A stretch of 64,000 nucleotides of DNA from Byssochlamys sp. IMV 00236. Its lineage: Eukaryota; Ascomycota; Eurotiomycetes; Eurotiales; Thermoascaceae. The stretch lies in the NCBI GenBank assembly GCA_001931875.2, contig MSJH02000773.1, positions 83,550 through 147,549 on the forward strand, written 5' to 3'. Numbering within the stretch: position 1 is the first letter of the stretch; every line of letters begins with the position of its first letter. The translations under genes were made by a program, and so were the position numbers. Shown here in pieces: positions 10,800 through 23,026 of the stretch. The notes beneath the pieces were generated by a model. That model made no database searches. It was not told the DNA's origin and saw nothing but the letters and a program-made list of their open reading frames with translations.

Positions 10800-12682
10800 A
10801 GTGGCGAATAACTAGCCAGTAGTGGGGGAACAATGGACGTTGTAAAAAGAAGAATCAATCCAGTGACAAGTCGACAGTCTCGTATGGAAACCCCCGTAAT
10901 TATACGGGTTATGTATGGTGTTCCGGACGGTAAAGTTACCGATCTGTGTATGGTCCTTGTCAGCCTCGGAGTCGCCGTTTGATAAAGAAGCGCCCGCCCC
11001 AAATGGCGTCGCATTGCGGCGCAGGCAGTCGATTACTCACCGCAGATTAAACAATGAAAGTGGCAGTTTGCCGCGTTGGTTATCTCCTTTGTCGTTTTGT
11101 TCCGACCGTGTTGGGCGACAGCAGTCGTGGCTTAGACTATTGCAAAAGAAGAATCCTAAAAGTTGAGACCAGACCTCTGAACCAGCAGATGGTAAGAAGG
11201 ATAGAGAATATCCGATAAATGATGAGGGTTACGAGATCTCAGAGAATTAGAATCACCTGGTCTTACCATCATGTTTATAGCTCCTCGCAGCTCGACCGTA
11301 TTCCTTAACGGATACTCCCCTAAATGAATGTTGATTTATCGCGCGCTATCTGTAGCAAGCCTCCTCGAGCGTACTTTACGAATCGCCTCTTGAAGCTTCC
11401 CAAGACGAATATGATCTCGATCCTCTAACCCCAGATCGATTACCTTGCAGCTTCTTCCAGGCTTCTGGTTCGCTGCGCACGCGCTGTTTGCTCGACCCGG
11501 CGGCTCGCCCACTATGCTTGGGCCCCATATCAGGGCCAAAGGGTCGAACTTGTGGCCCTTGTCTCCCAAGTAACCGGAGTCGCAGATTATAGCTTCAAGT
11601 GCCAACACCTACTGAGCGCCGAGGAAATACGGTGCAATCCGGCGAGGTTGTAAGCGGCTGTGACCAGAACCAACAGTGCCAGGACTGTCGATAAGATACA
11701 AAACTGTGGGTATAGTTTCGATGATCCATCTAGGAATTCAAATCTCTCCATAGTTAACTATCCCATCTATCTCTGTAGTTGATTCCATGTTGAAACAATT
11801 TGTGTTGTGCCAAGAGCTTCCATTTCTCGACACCGTCTGATCTATGAAGAGATCCATCCGTGCGATTGGTCTTTGCTCAACTTCATGAGTGTTTACTTGT
11901 TTCCTGTTTAGTTCTCAAGATCTCACATTGGGTCCTTCAGCTCATCTGCCTAGCCGCCTGTTTCAAGCAAATTCCTCCAGTAAATTCCCGCCTCTACGCG
12001 CCCATGCATAGATGCTCGTGCGTCCAATCAAGAACAGATTAACTTGTTGACGATTTCAATCTGGCACTTCTATGCAGGGTCTATCCGATGAAACAATAGA
12101 TCTCTTTCGGATGTCGCAGATCTGCCTTGTGAAGAAAGGTCAGATAGAGACATGGTGATTGTACGCAGGACGGCGTGGAAGGACTCCGCCATTAACTGCC
12201 TCTGTAGGGAGGCTCCAAGGTTGCCTTGAAACCGTGAAATCTACTTAAGGAAGAAGGTTCAGAAGGAACAACTTTCGAAAAGTAGGCGAGCAAAGGGCAC
12301 GAAATGTAAAATGAAGTACTGGACGGAATCCGATTGAGGTGTTCTCCAAAAGCGGTAGGCGTAGTACTCTAGAGAGACGTCCGTATACTACGACGGGTAA
12401 TCTCGATGATAGATTATAGCATGAGCTACTAGAAAGGCAGTGGGTAGTGAATTGAGTAATGTTCTCAATTGTTTAAACGAATGTATCAGACATTATGTAG
12501 TAATAATAAGGCTCATCGTTATTCAACCTGTTCCAGCTAACAATACAAAAAGGGGAACGTGTGGTGAATCGAAAAGAACGTTATGCCAGACCGGACCCAG
12601 ACACGATGACAACCTGGTAGTAATTGATTACGCCGATTAAGTGAAATTAAACACGGCTGGCATAAGATCACCAGCTTTGTGT
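10800..12682. other. Intergenic region, no supported gene
   Basis: About 1.9 kb. The frame at 11336-11608 (-) lacks an ATG start and recognisable motifs. Nothing else is convincing. Confidence 0.4.
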
Positions 12683-13489
12683 TCACAGGGCGACAGCAAT
12701 GGCGCCGAAGACACCAGCAACAAGAGACAGCGCAATTCCAGCACCAGAGAAAACGGAGCCAGCGCCACCAGTGAAAGGAGTGACAGTGCTGCCAGGAGCA
12801 GAAGGCTTGGGAGGAATGGGGTGCACACCAGTGCCGACAGGAGCAACACCAGCAGGGACCGTAGGAGCCGGGCTGGAAGGAACCAGAGGAGCAGGCTGGT
12901 TAGGAACCACGGAGATGATAGAGCTCTCAGGCGCAGCCGGAGCCGGAGGAGCGGGAGCAGTCCAAGCAGGGGGAGCGGGAACAGTCTCTGCAGGAGGAGC
13001 AGGAGCAGTCCATGCCGGAGGAGCGGGAGCAGTCTCGATAGGCACAGTGCAGGTCTCAGTGATCGGAGTAGGACCGCAAGTGTGGCAGCTCTTCACGGTA
13101 GAAGTGAAGCCAGAAGGCATGTGGTGAGGAGGACGAGGGGCCGTGCAAGGGCAGGCCTCAGTGATTGTGTAGGTCTTCGAGATAACACCGGTAGGGCAGA
13201 GGTCCTTGAAGACAGTGGTGTACACAGTCTGCTCAGGAGGGGCGGGAGCAGGAGTCCACACCGGAGGACTAGGAGTAGGAGTCCAGGCTGGAGGAGTAGG
13301 ACGGTGGTGCTCGCACTCGTCGCAGTAAGTCTGAGTCTCCGTGCGAGTCACGACCGAGGCAGAGACGGGAGTGCTGCACGAAGCCACCTGCTCGAAGGAA
13401 ATGGCGATGGCAGGGTTTCCGTTGTTGACCTGCGCGTTGACGGCAGCGGCCATGAGGCCCAGAGAGATGGCACTGTAGACAGACTTCAT
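12683..13489 (-). CDS. GPI-anchored proline-rich cell-surface protein
   Basis: Intronless 268-aa secreted protein. Residues 1-19 are a signal peptide (MKSVYSAISLGLMAAAVNA, cleavage after Ala). The N-terminal half has paired cysteines (TYCDECEHH, KDLCPTG, EACPCTAP, SCHTCGP, ETCTVP) and fungal wall-protein phrases such as TVYTTVF and KTYTITE. The middle is a proline/alanine repeat with alternating PAPPAWTAPAPPA and PAETVPAPP units. The C-terminus is a small-residue stretch followed by about 20 hydrophobic residues (GIALSLVAGVFGAIAVAL), the classic GPI-attachment signal. It is therefore predicted to be linked to membrane or wall glucan. The specific role (structural, adhesive or other) cannot be read from sequence. 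The Arg-rich frame on the opposite strand is its shadow. Confidence 0.85.
   Translation of the reverse strand: MKSVYSAISLGLMAAAVNAQVNNGNPAIAISFEQVASCSTPVSASVVTRTETQTYCDECEHHRPTPPAWTPTPSPPVWTPAPAPPEQTVYTTVFKDLCPTGVISKTYTITEACPCTAPRPPHHMPSGFTSTVKSCHTCGPTPITETCTVPIETAPAPPAWTAPAPPAETVPAPPAWTAPAPPAPAAPESSIISVVPNQPAPLVPSSPAPTVPAGVAPVGTGVHPIPPKPSAPGSTVTPFTGGAGSVFSGAGIALSLVAGVFGAIAVAL
12930..13040. repeat. Degenerate GC-rich tandem repeat encoding Pro/Ala units
   Basis: Repeated GGAGGAGCGGGAGCAG-type units inside the GPI-protein gene encode alternating PAPPAW and PAPPAE/PAPPAP segments. Such tracts commonly change length between strains. Confidence 0.6.
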
Positions 13490-15205
13490 TTTGCTGGATT
13501 GGGTGTCGGCTGACGGTTAGTATCGTTCTGGGACCGCGGCGAGAAGAATTAAAGAGGTCAAAAGAGTGACTTTAAGAGGAACCAAAAAAGGTAAAATGAA
13601 TGAAAGACTGCTGGATTGTCGACTGCTGGTTGATGAGAATAAGCAAGACTTCGGGGAGTCATCGAGCTGCTTTATCTCTTTCCTGTAAGCCCGTGCGGTG
13701 TTGTTGTCACGTCGTTGGAATGCTTGGGTGTATACAGAATCACAACACATACTTCCCCAAATGGAAGGACTAGCTTGGAGAGAATGCCATCAAGAATGGA
13801 CTAGCCGACAGCTCTTGGAGCATTCAGAACGGGTGTTCCTGAGCGCATTCTACCGCAAGTCTTGCCGAATGGTCAGACAGCCTCTTTGGCCACATTCTTC
13901 GTCTTCACGAAGCAGGATCACAATGGCGGCTGGTATGGACAGTACAACATGCTCGCACGAGGAATCTTATTCATAGCTCAGTCATGGCCCCTTTGCGACA
14001 GGAGTATGTGACGTAAAGCAACCACTGCTTACGATTGAACCGTCCAGGCCTGGGCTCAGGTACCGAGCAATACCCCAAACCTGCTCTTGAGATATTATGT
14101 ATGGGGTAAGAGATGTGAACCCCTTGCGGAGAATGACCACCGAGTGGCCGTGGAGGTCCCTACGACATTATTGACACAGCTTTTTCTCGTACAAATTCGT
14201 AACCAATGATATTTGAAATCTATCCAGACAGAGTTATTCTGGGAAGCAAGCTATGTAAATCGAGCCTTACCGGCTACATTATACCGGTGTGACCAGGATA
14301 TGTATCCCGTCATCGACATTCCCTCCTCATCGCCCTCACTGAAGAGGACCCAACGAAGAGGAAACTTCCTATCGGGGAATACGTTCATCTCCAGAACCAT
14401 ACGATCTGAAAAGATCATGGCAACACATCGTCGTAGAGTTATGAGCTGAACGATGGTCGTGGCAGGTTCTGTTGGTTTTTTGATCTGGAGAAGAAAAGAA
14501 AAAAATCCCAAATCGAGTTCTGCGGTTGGAGTTTTTATGGCCGGCTCTGAGTGGGTCACGTGTAGCGCGTCGGGATTATGTTCTTCCGCCGGCTTCTCCG
14601 GATCAACGAAACTATTATTATTATTGTTGTTGTTGTAGAGAGAAAAAGGATACGGCTGCATTATTATTTATTTTACTCCTGGACTGTCACGTAAACATGA
14701 TGCTTATTATTGTATGTTCATCGCTATTAACGTCTCTCGCGGAGACGGTGTTGTTCTATACTATGCTACACTGGTTATCGGATAGGTAACCACGATCAAG
14801 ACTCGGACCAGGAGTCGACTCTCGTCGCCGGCCATGCCCATACCCCGAGGTTACTGCTGCTGGAGACAGCTCACTCATTTTCAATTCTTCAGAATCGTCT
14901 GGCTCTGATGAGCATTCCTGTGTTGAGTTCTGATTTTGATAATGGCAGATTCGCCCTCACAGATCACAAACGCAGTGGGTATCACAAAGTGCGAGCTCTT
15001 GTCGCTGACGGACGCATCTCGCTCCGGGATGGAGCCTTCTCATGTCTGGTCTCCGGACACGCAGATGTGCTAGTCACCGGGAGGAGCTGATCGTCAAGAG
15101 GATATAAATATAATCGAAGAATAACTAACCCCGTTGTTAGGTGCTGACCATAAGAGGGAATTCTAGGATATCCGTTCACTCACCTGTACGAAGCATCGTT
15201 TATGT
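13490..15205. other. Intergenic region, no supported gene
   Basis: About 1.7 kb with the GPI-protein promoter at its left. Frames around 13700-13976 and 14251-14661 are not supported. The latter starts with poly-Asn that comes only from the trinucleotide repeat. Confidence 0.4.
14613..14636. repeat. TTA/TTG trinucleotide microsatellite
   Basis: About four TAT-type and four TTG-type triplets in a row in intergenic DNA. Confidence 0.8.
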
Positions 15206-15748
15206 TCATGTGTGGCTACCAATTGCAGCCTGTCTGTGGTTTGACCTCCACACGCCTCCGCCAACAGCTGCGGTTATGCCAACTGCAATACCAATCATGC
15301 CCCCCACGATCAGCAATGCTAGGAACACCTTGACAGCCAATCTCTGCTCCTTAGTCATGGCGTCAAACCAACCGCAATGTCTCTTGTCTTCTTTAGCCCA
15401 TATCTTGGACGCTCGGTTGAGATCCACGGACTGTTTATAAGCAGAACGCCCACCGCTCTCAAGGTCCTGCGAGGAATATTCACGGCTGATGATCTTCACA
15501 TCAGCCTTGAGGTGCTCTTCTGAAGGCTTCGTGTCCGCATGGCTGTAGAAGGGAGAGTACGGTTTTGCTCCGACCCTCGGGTCGAAATCGGGCATCTCAT
15601 CGGCTGATTCAGAGTTGGGGCTGTGTGTATTGGCGGGAGGTAATGTCTGCGCGACTGGAGGAATGGCGATTGTGTCCTCGCCATTGTTGGTCTCGTTTGT
15701 ACTCCGGATAACGCGCGCACCGACGACTGGTTTCTCTGAATGAGACAT
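15206..15748 (-). CDS. Single-pass membrane protein, conserved fungal type, function unknown
   Basis: Intronless 180-aa protein starting MSHSEKPVVGARVI. The first 130 residues are hydrophilic and disordered (FDPRVGAKPYSPFYSH, SREYSSQDLESGG). Next comes CGWFDAMTKEQRLAVKV and then a single transmembrane helix near residues 142-163 (FLALLIVGGMIGIAVGITAAVGGGVW). A short polar tail follows. The juxtamembrane Cys-W-F plus glycine-rich helix ending GGGVW is a layout I associate with small ascomycete membrane proteins of unknown role. No enzymatic motif is present. Confidence 0.6.
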   Translation of the reverse strand: MSHSEKPVVGARVIRSTNETNNGEDTIAIPPVAQTLPPANTHSPNSESADEMPDFDPRVGAKPYSPFYSHADTKPSEEHLKADVKIISREYSSQDLESGGRSAYKQSVDLNRASKIWAKEDKRHCGWFDAMTKEQRLAVKVFLALLIVGGMIGIAVGITAAVGGGVWRSNHRQAAIGSHT

Positions 15749-18700
15749 GGTGAAGAATACAGGAAAGGTAGGGAATGAGGGGACAGCGCAACCCTAGGCA
15801 GCTGTCGGTCGAGATCAACCGCGTCGATGATCGCACGGTATTATCTTGCTGCGATATGTGCAGGAAGTGAAGGAGACGCCCGCGCCCAGGTACAAGACCG
15901 TCTCGACGACGAGGAATAATATGTTTTTGCGGTAGGGATATGGTGGTGTAGAAACGACGGGAGTGAAGGGTTGAGACGACTAAGAGAAATAGAACGCGTT
16001 GTCGTCGCTTCCGTCTATCACCGCAGACCTCGATTGTCACAACAAGAAGTCGCGGGTCTAGAACAGCGTCACTGTACGAGAAGAGCGGTCTCGAGACGTC
16101 CGGCGGATGATATCACAAGGTTTCTCCGACTGCGCAATATGGCATTCCTGGAGGTTCGGACACACGGATATGATCAAGCTGTCTCACTCACAACTCCGCA
16201 TTCCAAGTGCCTTGACAAATCACGGTTATCGGGCACCTCAGTTTCGGTGACGCTGGATGATACTCGACTCGTTTGCTCACGTTCCAATGGCCTCAACTGT
16301 CGACGCACAAGATGATAGAAAAACTGGAGTACGGGGTACACAAGAAGAGTCGGACGTTGCCAGGTCGGGGCCCCATTATCTTTATCTATCTGCGATACGC
16401 CCAAAACACCTCCTTAAGCTCGGTCCCGCAGCGTGGGATTAGAGACCTTGTCGATTCTACTCTACTGAGCGCTATGAGCGCTAAGGCTGCAAGCTATGGA
16501 TTAATCCTGGTCCACCGTCGAGCATCTGCACATCCTTCAACTTCTCCAAGGTTCTTGCCGCTGTCTCGAAAAGGGGTGCACGTATGCAGCGCTACTGGCA
16601 TCGAGTACGGAGTACAAGTGGTCGCTCCAGGGTTCTAACAGGCCGGCAGCATCAAGAACTCTAGTTTTTTCGCGGTCTCCGACAGTTTGCGCACTGTCCT
16701 GTATCTAAAGCCAGCTAAGGCTCTCAGGTTCAGACGGTCGCCTGGACAGGTCCCCCTCTTGGCTTGCAATCCCAATTAAAATTATCAATATGACAGGCCG
16801 CGACCATGGCCTGACATAAGGACATTTTGAAAAACTGATTAGGAAACAGTTCTGGACCCCGCCGATTCTCAGATCTACGCACTAAAGACCGACGGCGCGC
16901 GTGAATCTCTATGGGCGGCAGAAGACATCGCGTGGTACACGTCAGTTACACGGGACAAGGGAATAGGAGGTGGCAACCGATCTGGAAGTGGATGAGCGAG
17001 AGATTACCTCTTGCCAATCTATCGGGCCCAGATGTCAATCAGCGATGCTGTGCCTTTCGGGTGCCATATGCTGGTCATGATATGGGCATTATTATCATGC
17101 GAATGTCCAATCCAAAGGAGATCTCTCCGTTTTGCGCTTTGTCGCCCCTCTTGCGAGGGTCCTGAACTCAGGACAGATACAATGACGGCCCTCTCCCCAG
17201 AACCGATAATTGACTAGTGGCACATCTAGACTTGAGATGGTTACTGCTCTTTGTGTGTCCACAATTTTTATCTCGCGGAAGGGAGATCCATGTTCCACTG
17301 GCGCGGTCTAAAACAGGGGCAAGTTGATGTTATAGGCGGACTCTAAATTAGACAGATAGGGGCTTCAGCTTGGCACTGCCCCAAAAGTTTGGAACCATGG
17401 AGCGGTCAATGTAAGGGGCCGTCCCTCTCTCTGGGCGGATATCAATCAAGTATCGTGTTCATCACAGCGAGCAAAAAAGAGCCGACCTTGGCGCCATACA
17501 CAGGATACCTCGCGCAAGCTTTGGTCTTCGCTGTACTTATGAAGCTTCTCATGATGCAACCCGGGTAGATAACGACCCGGCAATAACATCCAAGACATAC
17601 TACCGACTATTTCTTGTAGGCTGAGAATATCGACCACTTCGTGTCTCGTGCGCGTTTACAAGCCAATGGTCAGCGTCGAAGTCGGAACTCCATTCTAACG
17701 CAACCCGACTGCGAGATCTGCGACACGTGTTGTTGCGGAGCGATGTGTTTTATTAATATTCCATAGTGCCAGGGATTATTATGGACCTCCCTACCGTGTC
17801 GCCTTAGCACAGATCATGCTGGTATCCGGTGAGTTATAAACTTGTTTTTTGGACGAGTTCTCGGGCACGTAATAATGCTGGTCGAGCCTATGCAGCTACC
17901 CCGGCGATATTCAAACTTGGCTTTTATAGCCCGTTAGACTAAACGTCAATGACGGTGTGAGTTTCACAGCAACCAACCACTCCTCTCGCTGTTGCTCGTG
18001 CGGATTATATTCGAATTTTGGTCAAAGCTCTAGTGAATACGAGTACGCGCAGGGAGCTAAACAAAGCTAAGTAACCCGATGAAAAACCGAGATAGGTAGG
18101 CACCGGTAAACATGCGCCATAGCGCTGCAGGTTCCTAGTTCCCAGGTCGTCCATATTCCCGAAAGCGAGCTCGCTGTCGACGGTCGGACAGATGGCGTTT
18201 TTGGTTTTTTGGCATTTGGTTTGTTCGAAATTGTGGGGAGAAACTCCGCGGCGGAGTTCTTAGTTTATTCGAGAATAAGGTTAGAGTAGTATACTTAGAT
18301 AGGCTAAGAGAGGGTCCCTGTCTGGTTTCGATTGTGTCCGGTTGATCTCAGTGTATGCTCTAGAACAAACAAACAACGCGTATTTAGATAGATAATTTCC
18401 TGAAGATGGACGAGTTAATAAGTGTTTCTTCGTATGTATGTAGTAACTAATCGGTTGAATGGTCTTGTGGTGAGTGTTACTGTAATTTCTCACGAAGCGG
18501 AGCAGTAATCTGTGTGCATACTCTAGAATATATATATTTTGGAACTGTAGACAACATCCATTGCTCCCATACTGTAAATATTTCTACACCACAACATACA
18601 GCAAACAACCAGTGAAGTAAACGATTCGAATTATCATAGTTAACTATACTATTGTAACTGCAATAACTATCTACACACCTTGATCTGGTGGACGGAAAAA

Positions 18701-20081
18701 ACGTCTTCAGGCAGACAAATATCGATCGCAAAACCTCAAAATGCTAACTGTGCAAGGACGAGTACATCTTCGCAACGAAAAGCGCAAGTAACAATAAATA
18801 CGCCAACGAGGAAATACTATTCGATCTATAGTTTCTAAACGAATGGTTACGAGGAAACGCGCCCATTGCGCTACTTACGGGCTAGGTGTATATCTATCGG
18901 GATTACGAGTGAGTAATTTAGACCGGAAGCAAGACGTAGCATCTTAGCACAGGACTCAATCGCAGCATATCAAACACGATGGAAGAGAGTATGCAAATTT
19001 GCATATCTTTTAGTTGGAATACTGCAAGTTCATTCATGAGTGCGTATAGTACATACATGCGACGTGAGTAGCCAATTACAACTACAACTACCTCTATCCC
19101 GATCTCTATCGGTTGTTCCAAAAAAAGGGCAGTACTGAGATGGATACTGTATTGATCTAGGTGGAAGGAGATACTAAATGTGAGGGATCGACTTGGATAG
19201 AAGGCGATGCTACGATGTCGCTTTCTTACCCCTGGTCCTCGTACTGTACTTTCCTGGCTATCCGGAACAATATCTCAGTCATGAATACTCGAATGGGCAA
19301 AGGAACTCTAATTGTTAATAGTGAGTAGATACTTCGAATCATCGATATGGAATAATACATCATATGTACTCTTGATATCTGTACGATCAAAAGGCGCGGC
19401 GAGATGAAGATCGAATTTGTAATAGTAGCCATCCTTAATTATCCTGTGTACTGGACCAGCTCCATATTCCTATTTATATCTCTGCGACACGACAAATCCT
19501 CTAGATCACGAACTCACTCCTGCGTTTACGTGAGTCTTCAAAGGGATATAAAATACCTTGGGGCACGCGAATACGCGTCGCAGGTACGCACTCTATCGAC
19601 TCGAGTAACTTTTATTACATATATCCCTTGCATACCTCTTCATATGCTCTATCCGTGAAAGATAATGTCAGGTGACAGCATCATGGATACAATGATATAA
19701 TTAGATGTGTACGACACAGATGAATGCAACTTGAAGCGATAGGGCTTATGGCATTGTGTGGGTTAATCAAAGTAAGAGATGTGCATGAATTGTTGTTACG
19801 CGATGAGGACGACGACGATGATGTATTTGGAATCTACGATATGTTTGCGTATTCCGCTGATATGCATTAAGGCTGTGTACCTGGCATTCAATATGATATA
19901 AATCGTGAATTATAAATAGAATGTCCTGATGTGAACTGGACTTCTATCTACTGTAATGCTGTGGAATGTGCATGATTCGTGACTGTTCCTCCTCATCTCC
20001 TCGAGTACCTACGTGTCGCGCCGCGCGAGGAATGCCTAGCACCCCTTCCTGGCTTCTACTTGACGCGCCGCCGCGTCGAGG
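15749..20081. other. Gene-poor region; AT-rich between about 18.2 and 19.95 kb
   Basis: About 4.3 kb without a credible gene on either strand. The part from about 18200 to 19950 is visibly AT-rich, with many TA dinucleotides and only short frames, and may be old, mutated repeat DNA. No terminal repeats, transposase or reverse-transcriptase motifs were recognised. Confidence 0.4.
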
Positions 20082-21348
20082 CTAATTTTGATCATCAACG
20101 AGAAAATCTTCCCTTTTAATCCCACTTCGATCGCACATTAAGCGGAAGATACCATCTCTCTTCTCCCAGAGTTTCAGAGGTTCGTCCATCTCTGCGATAC
20201 GACCCTGGTCCATCACACAGATGCGATCGTACTCGATGATCGTGCGCAACCTATGCGCGATGCACAGAAGTGGTTTTTACCTTTGAGCCGTAGGCCATTG
20301 TCCGTTGGATCTTCTGATCGGTTTCAAACTCCACAGACGAAGTGGCCTCATCGCAGACGATGACCCGAGAACCACGGACTAGGGCTCGCGCAAGAGCCAT
20401 GAGCTGTCGCGCTTGGAAACTTTCACACTTTCTAGCAGTTCATTCTTGGTGGCCTCCAGGGTCTTATTGTCACCCTCAGGATGTGCCGTCTGTTCTGACT
20501 CCTCGATGGCTTTCCCGCCAGCCTTTGCACGGCCAGATAACTTCATTGCTTTAGTGAAGATCATATTGATCAAAACAGCCCTTGCTTGTCCGCCAACCGT
20601 CATTCCATGATAAAGGTACTGATTCATGGACAAGCTAGTGACAACCAACCCAACATAGCGGTGATACCGATAGTCATACCAATGCCACGACCTACTGAGG
20701 GGGCTGGGCCATGACCTAGTTTAGAATAATAAGCATCCGTAGCAAATGCAATCAGATAACGTGTCGTATATGGTGCAAAGATTTGTAGGAGAGCAGCGAG
20801 GAGGTTGCCGACTCCGCCGATCCAAAATTCGACTTTGAAAGTCTCATAGACAGCCCAGAGTAAGGGATAAGTGTCACCACGCTCCAAACGTCGTCGGAAC
20901 GAGACATCGAGCTTCTCTGCTAGTACACCCACGGATCTATCCGGGTTGACGGTCCATATATCCTGGATTTCGAGATGTCGGAGATAGCCAACCTGACAGG
21001 AAGATCTCAGCTATGCTCCTCTGAAATAGAAACAGAAGGAAAATCCATACTCACATTCATCAATGGCCACATCCATTGGAAATTTATGATGCTAAGAAAG
21101 TTGGCCCCATATTCCCTAGATACCGTCCGCTCAGATGAAAGTGGAGGTATCTTCTGAAGCCTCAAAGGGTTCAGCAGCGGATACCATTTGCAACCCTGTT
21201 TCGCTGGTTTGGCATCACTTGGATTTTGAGTACTATCACTTGTACCTGACTGTGAAGTGGTTATGGGCTCCACCTTTTCCTTGTCAACCTGCAATGTTTC
21301 ATCCAGCTCGTCTGTCGCGCGAACAGACCCTTGAAGTGTGCCCACCAT
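20082..21348 (-). pseudogene. Broken ABC multidrug transporter (ABCC type), internally deleted
   Basis: The two ends of an ABCC-type exporter survive. The N-terminal exon starts at 21348 and holds FLSIINFQWMWPLMN. It splices to a second exon with GYLRHLEIQDIWTVNPDR and transmembrane-domain-1 sequence. A one-base loss near 20665 shifts the frame at TAMLG, after which TSLSMNQYLYHGMTVGGQARAVL continues. Near 20420 the sequence jumps straight to the end of nucleotide-binding domain 2: RQLMALARALVRGSR, then the Walker B VIVCDEATSS. Most of the expected roughly 1,300 residues, including NBD1, transmembrane domain 2 and the NBD2 Walker A, is therefore missing. A further one-base insertion near 20278 breaks the frame before the H-loop. 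The remaining tail (DRICVMDQGRIAEMDEPL) is readable only in another frame, to a stop at 20082. It cannot make a working transporter. Confidence 0.85.
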
Positions 21349-23026
21349 GGCTGTAGTTGTCGGCTGTCCTATGGCAGTTTCCTACCGGGAACGCTTTTGG
21401 ACCTCTGGCCTGCGTGTGTGTGTGGGTACACAAAAAGACCAGAAAGCGACAGCTGCCAGCGTAGACAAGGGGTACACCATGGGGATGACAGCCATCCTTA
21501 AAAGCAGGCCGTCTCGTCTATTAAGCCTGGCAGATATTCTACGTCGGGGGTTGGCGTTGTCACTGACATCCGATAGGCAGGTCCAGGCTCACCCAATCGT
21601 ATTTTTCTCTTTTCAACTAGTCATCGGTGGTTTTATCGTCCGATTGGGAGTGGCTATCAGGGAGAGCTGCGAGTCAAGTCAAGCAAACGAGATCCGTTGA
21701 CCGAAGCCAGCCACGATTCGAGAAGCGGGAGGCCTAAAGATCTTGCGACGATCGTCGACATCAAAATCAGCATTTAGGGCAAAAGAAACAATTACCCGGA
21801 AGTCAGTCAGACTGTGCAGATCACACCGACAAACCCCCGCGTTCGCTGTACCATGCGGGATGCCCGCATTCGGGAGATAGGGAAACCTGCAACATTGACA
21901 TTCCTTTGCAGTCTGCATGTACAGTAAAAGAGAGCCCCACATAGACTCCTCTGTCGATACTTTTGACAAGTCTGGCTCGCAATTCTCGCTGCTTAACGAT
22001 GCATTTGGCGTAGCTCAATCGGGGTGAACAGTGACTCCGGGCTCGCTTCGCTATGTATCTGGTCAAGTAACGCAGTCCAAGCGGATTCTTGTTTAGCAGT
22101 CCGCGCCTACCTAAGCTTTGATTAAGACGAGACCGAGAACTTGGTGCCCCAGACGCGTGCGCGAGCACTTGTATCTGATCGATTTCCATGACTGTGACCA
22201 CGGCGTGTATGAGATTGTTCTGTTAGCGCACGAAGAATCCAACGTTGTATTGCACGCAAGGCCGGTGCATAAAGTTCTTTTACCAGAGGCCAGATACCGG
22301 TTCTCCGACGGGTCCTCATCTTTGATGCTTATTGCAGCGGGGTTGTTAGTGACTTGATGATGCTTGATCCTGCGCGCTGGTGAGTAGCTAGCACGCTTAT
22401 GTCGACACAAGACTCGAGGCTTTATCCTGTATGAGACTAGTGAGGGGATTATACATCACCGTGACATGATATTCAATGGGCTTTCCAGGTAGAAACTTGT
22501 CTCTTTGTGGTAATTAGCACCGTCGAAACATGAGTGTCGGATATGTTGATGTGTGTTTAGTGCCAGTCCCGAAGTGAGCCCGCATCCCGAGAGAAGAAGA
22601 GATGCACGCTGAGCACATCAGAATCAGAAGCGCTGACGACGCCCTACGAAATACCCCTGCCATGAGCGTATTTCTGAGATAGTATTCGCAGACTACTCCG
22701 TAATCAAGTTTGATGTTTCACTACACATATTTTCCGGCTGCAGCCTGCGGACCATCTTTTTGTTTTTCACACCGCTGGTTTCTATATCAACTTGCTCTAT
22801 AGCTCTGGGATCAGACTCTAACCACGCTTGTAAAAACATGACCTGTATTCACTATTGATTACCTCAAGACTACGTTGACAACAGACAATCGGTGACAGCA
22901 GGTCAGTAACATTGATGATTATATATGATACATCCCGGATGAGCGATGTCTACTGGGTTATTTTGTGTGGTAACAGATGTTGAGTCTTGGAGATGACACA
23001 AACGTCCACAAATAGGGGTATAGCCC
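21349..23026. other. Intergenic region, no supported gene
   Basis: About 1.7 kb between the transporter relic and ornithine aminotransferase. Overlapping frames around 21700-22410 carry no recognisable protein sequence. Confidence 0.4.

Noticed and set aside
11336..11608. 90-aa minus frame with DSGYLGDKGHKFDPL-like sequence
   Set aside because: There is no ATG start and no further exons could be joined; a decayed element is possible, but it is not supportable.
12641..13513. Long plus-strand Arg/Ser-rich frame of 290 aa
   Set aside because: It is antisense to the GPI-anchored protein, starts without recognisable features, and its composition is explained by the proline/alanine repeats on the other strand.
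14251..14661. 136-aa frame beginning with poly-asparagine
   Set aside because: The Asn run is only the TTA/TTG microsatellite; the rest has no conserved or structured features.
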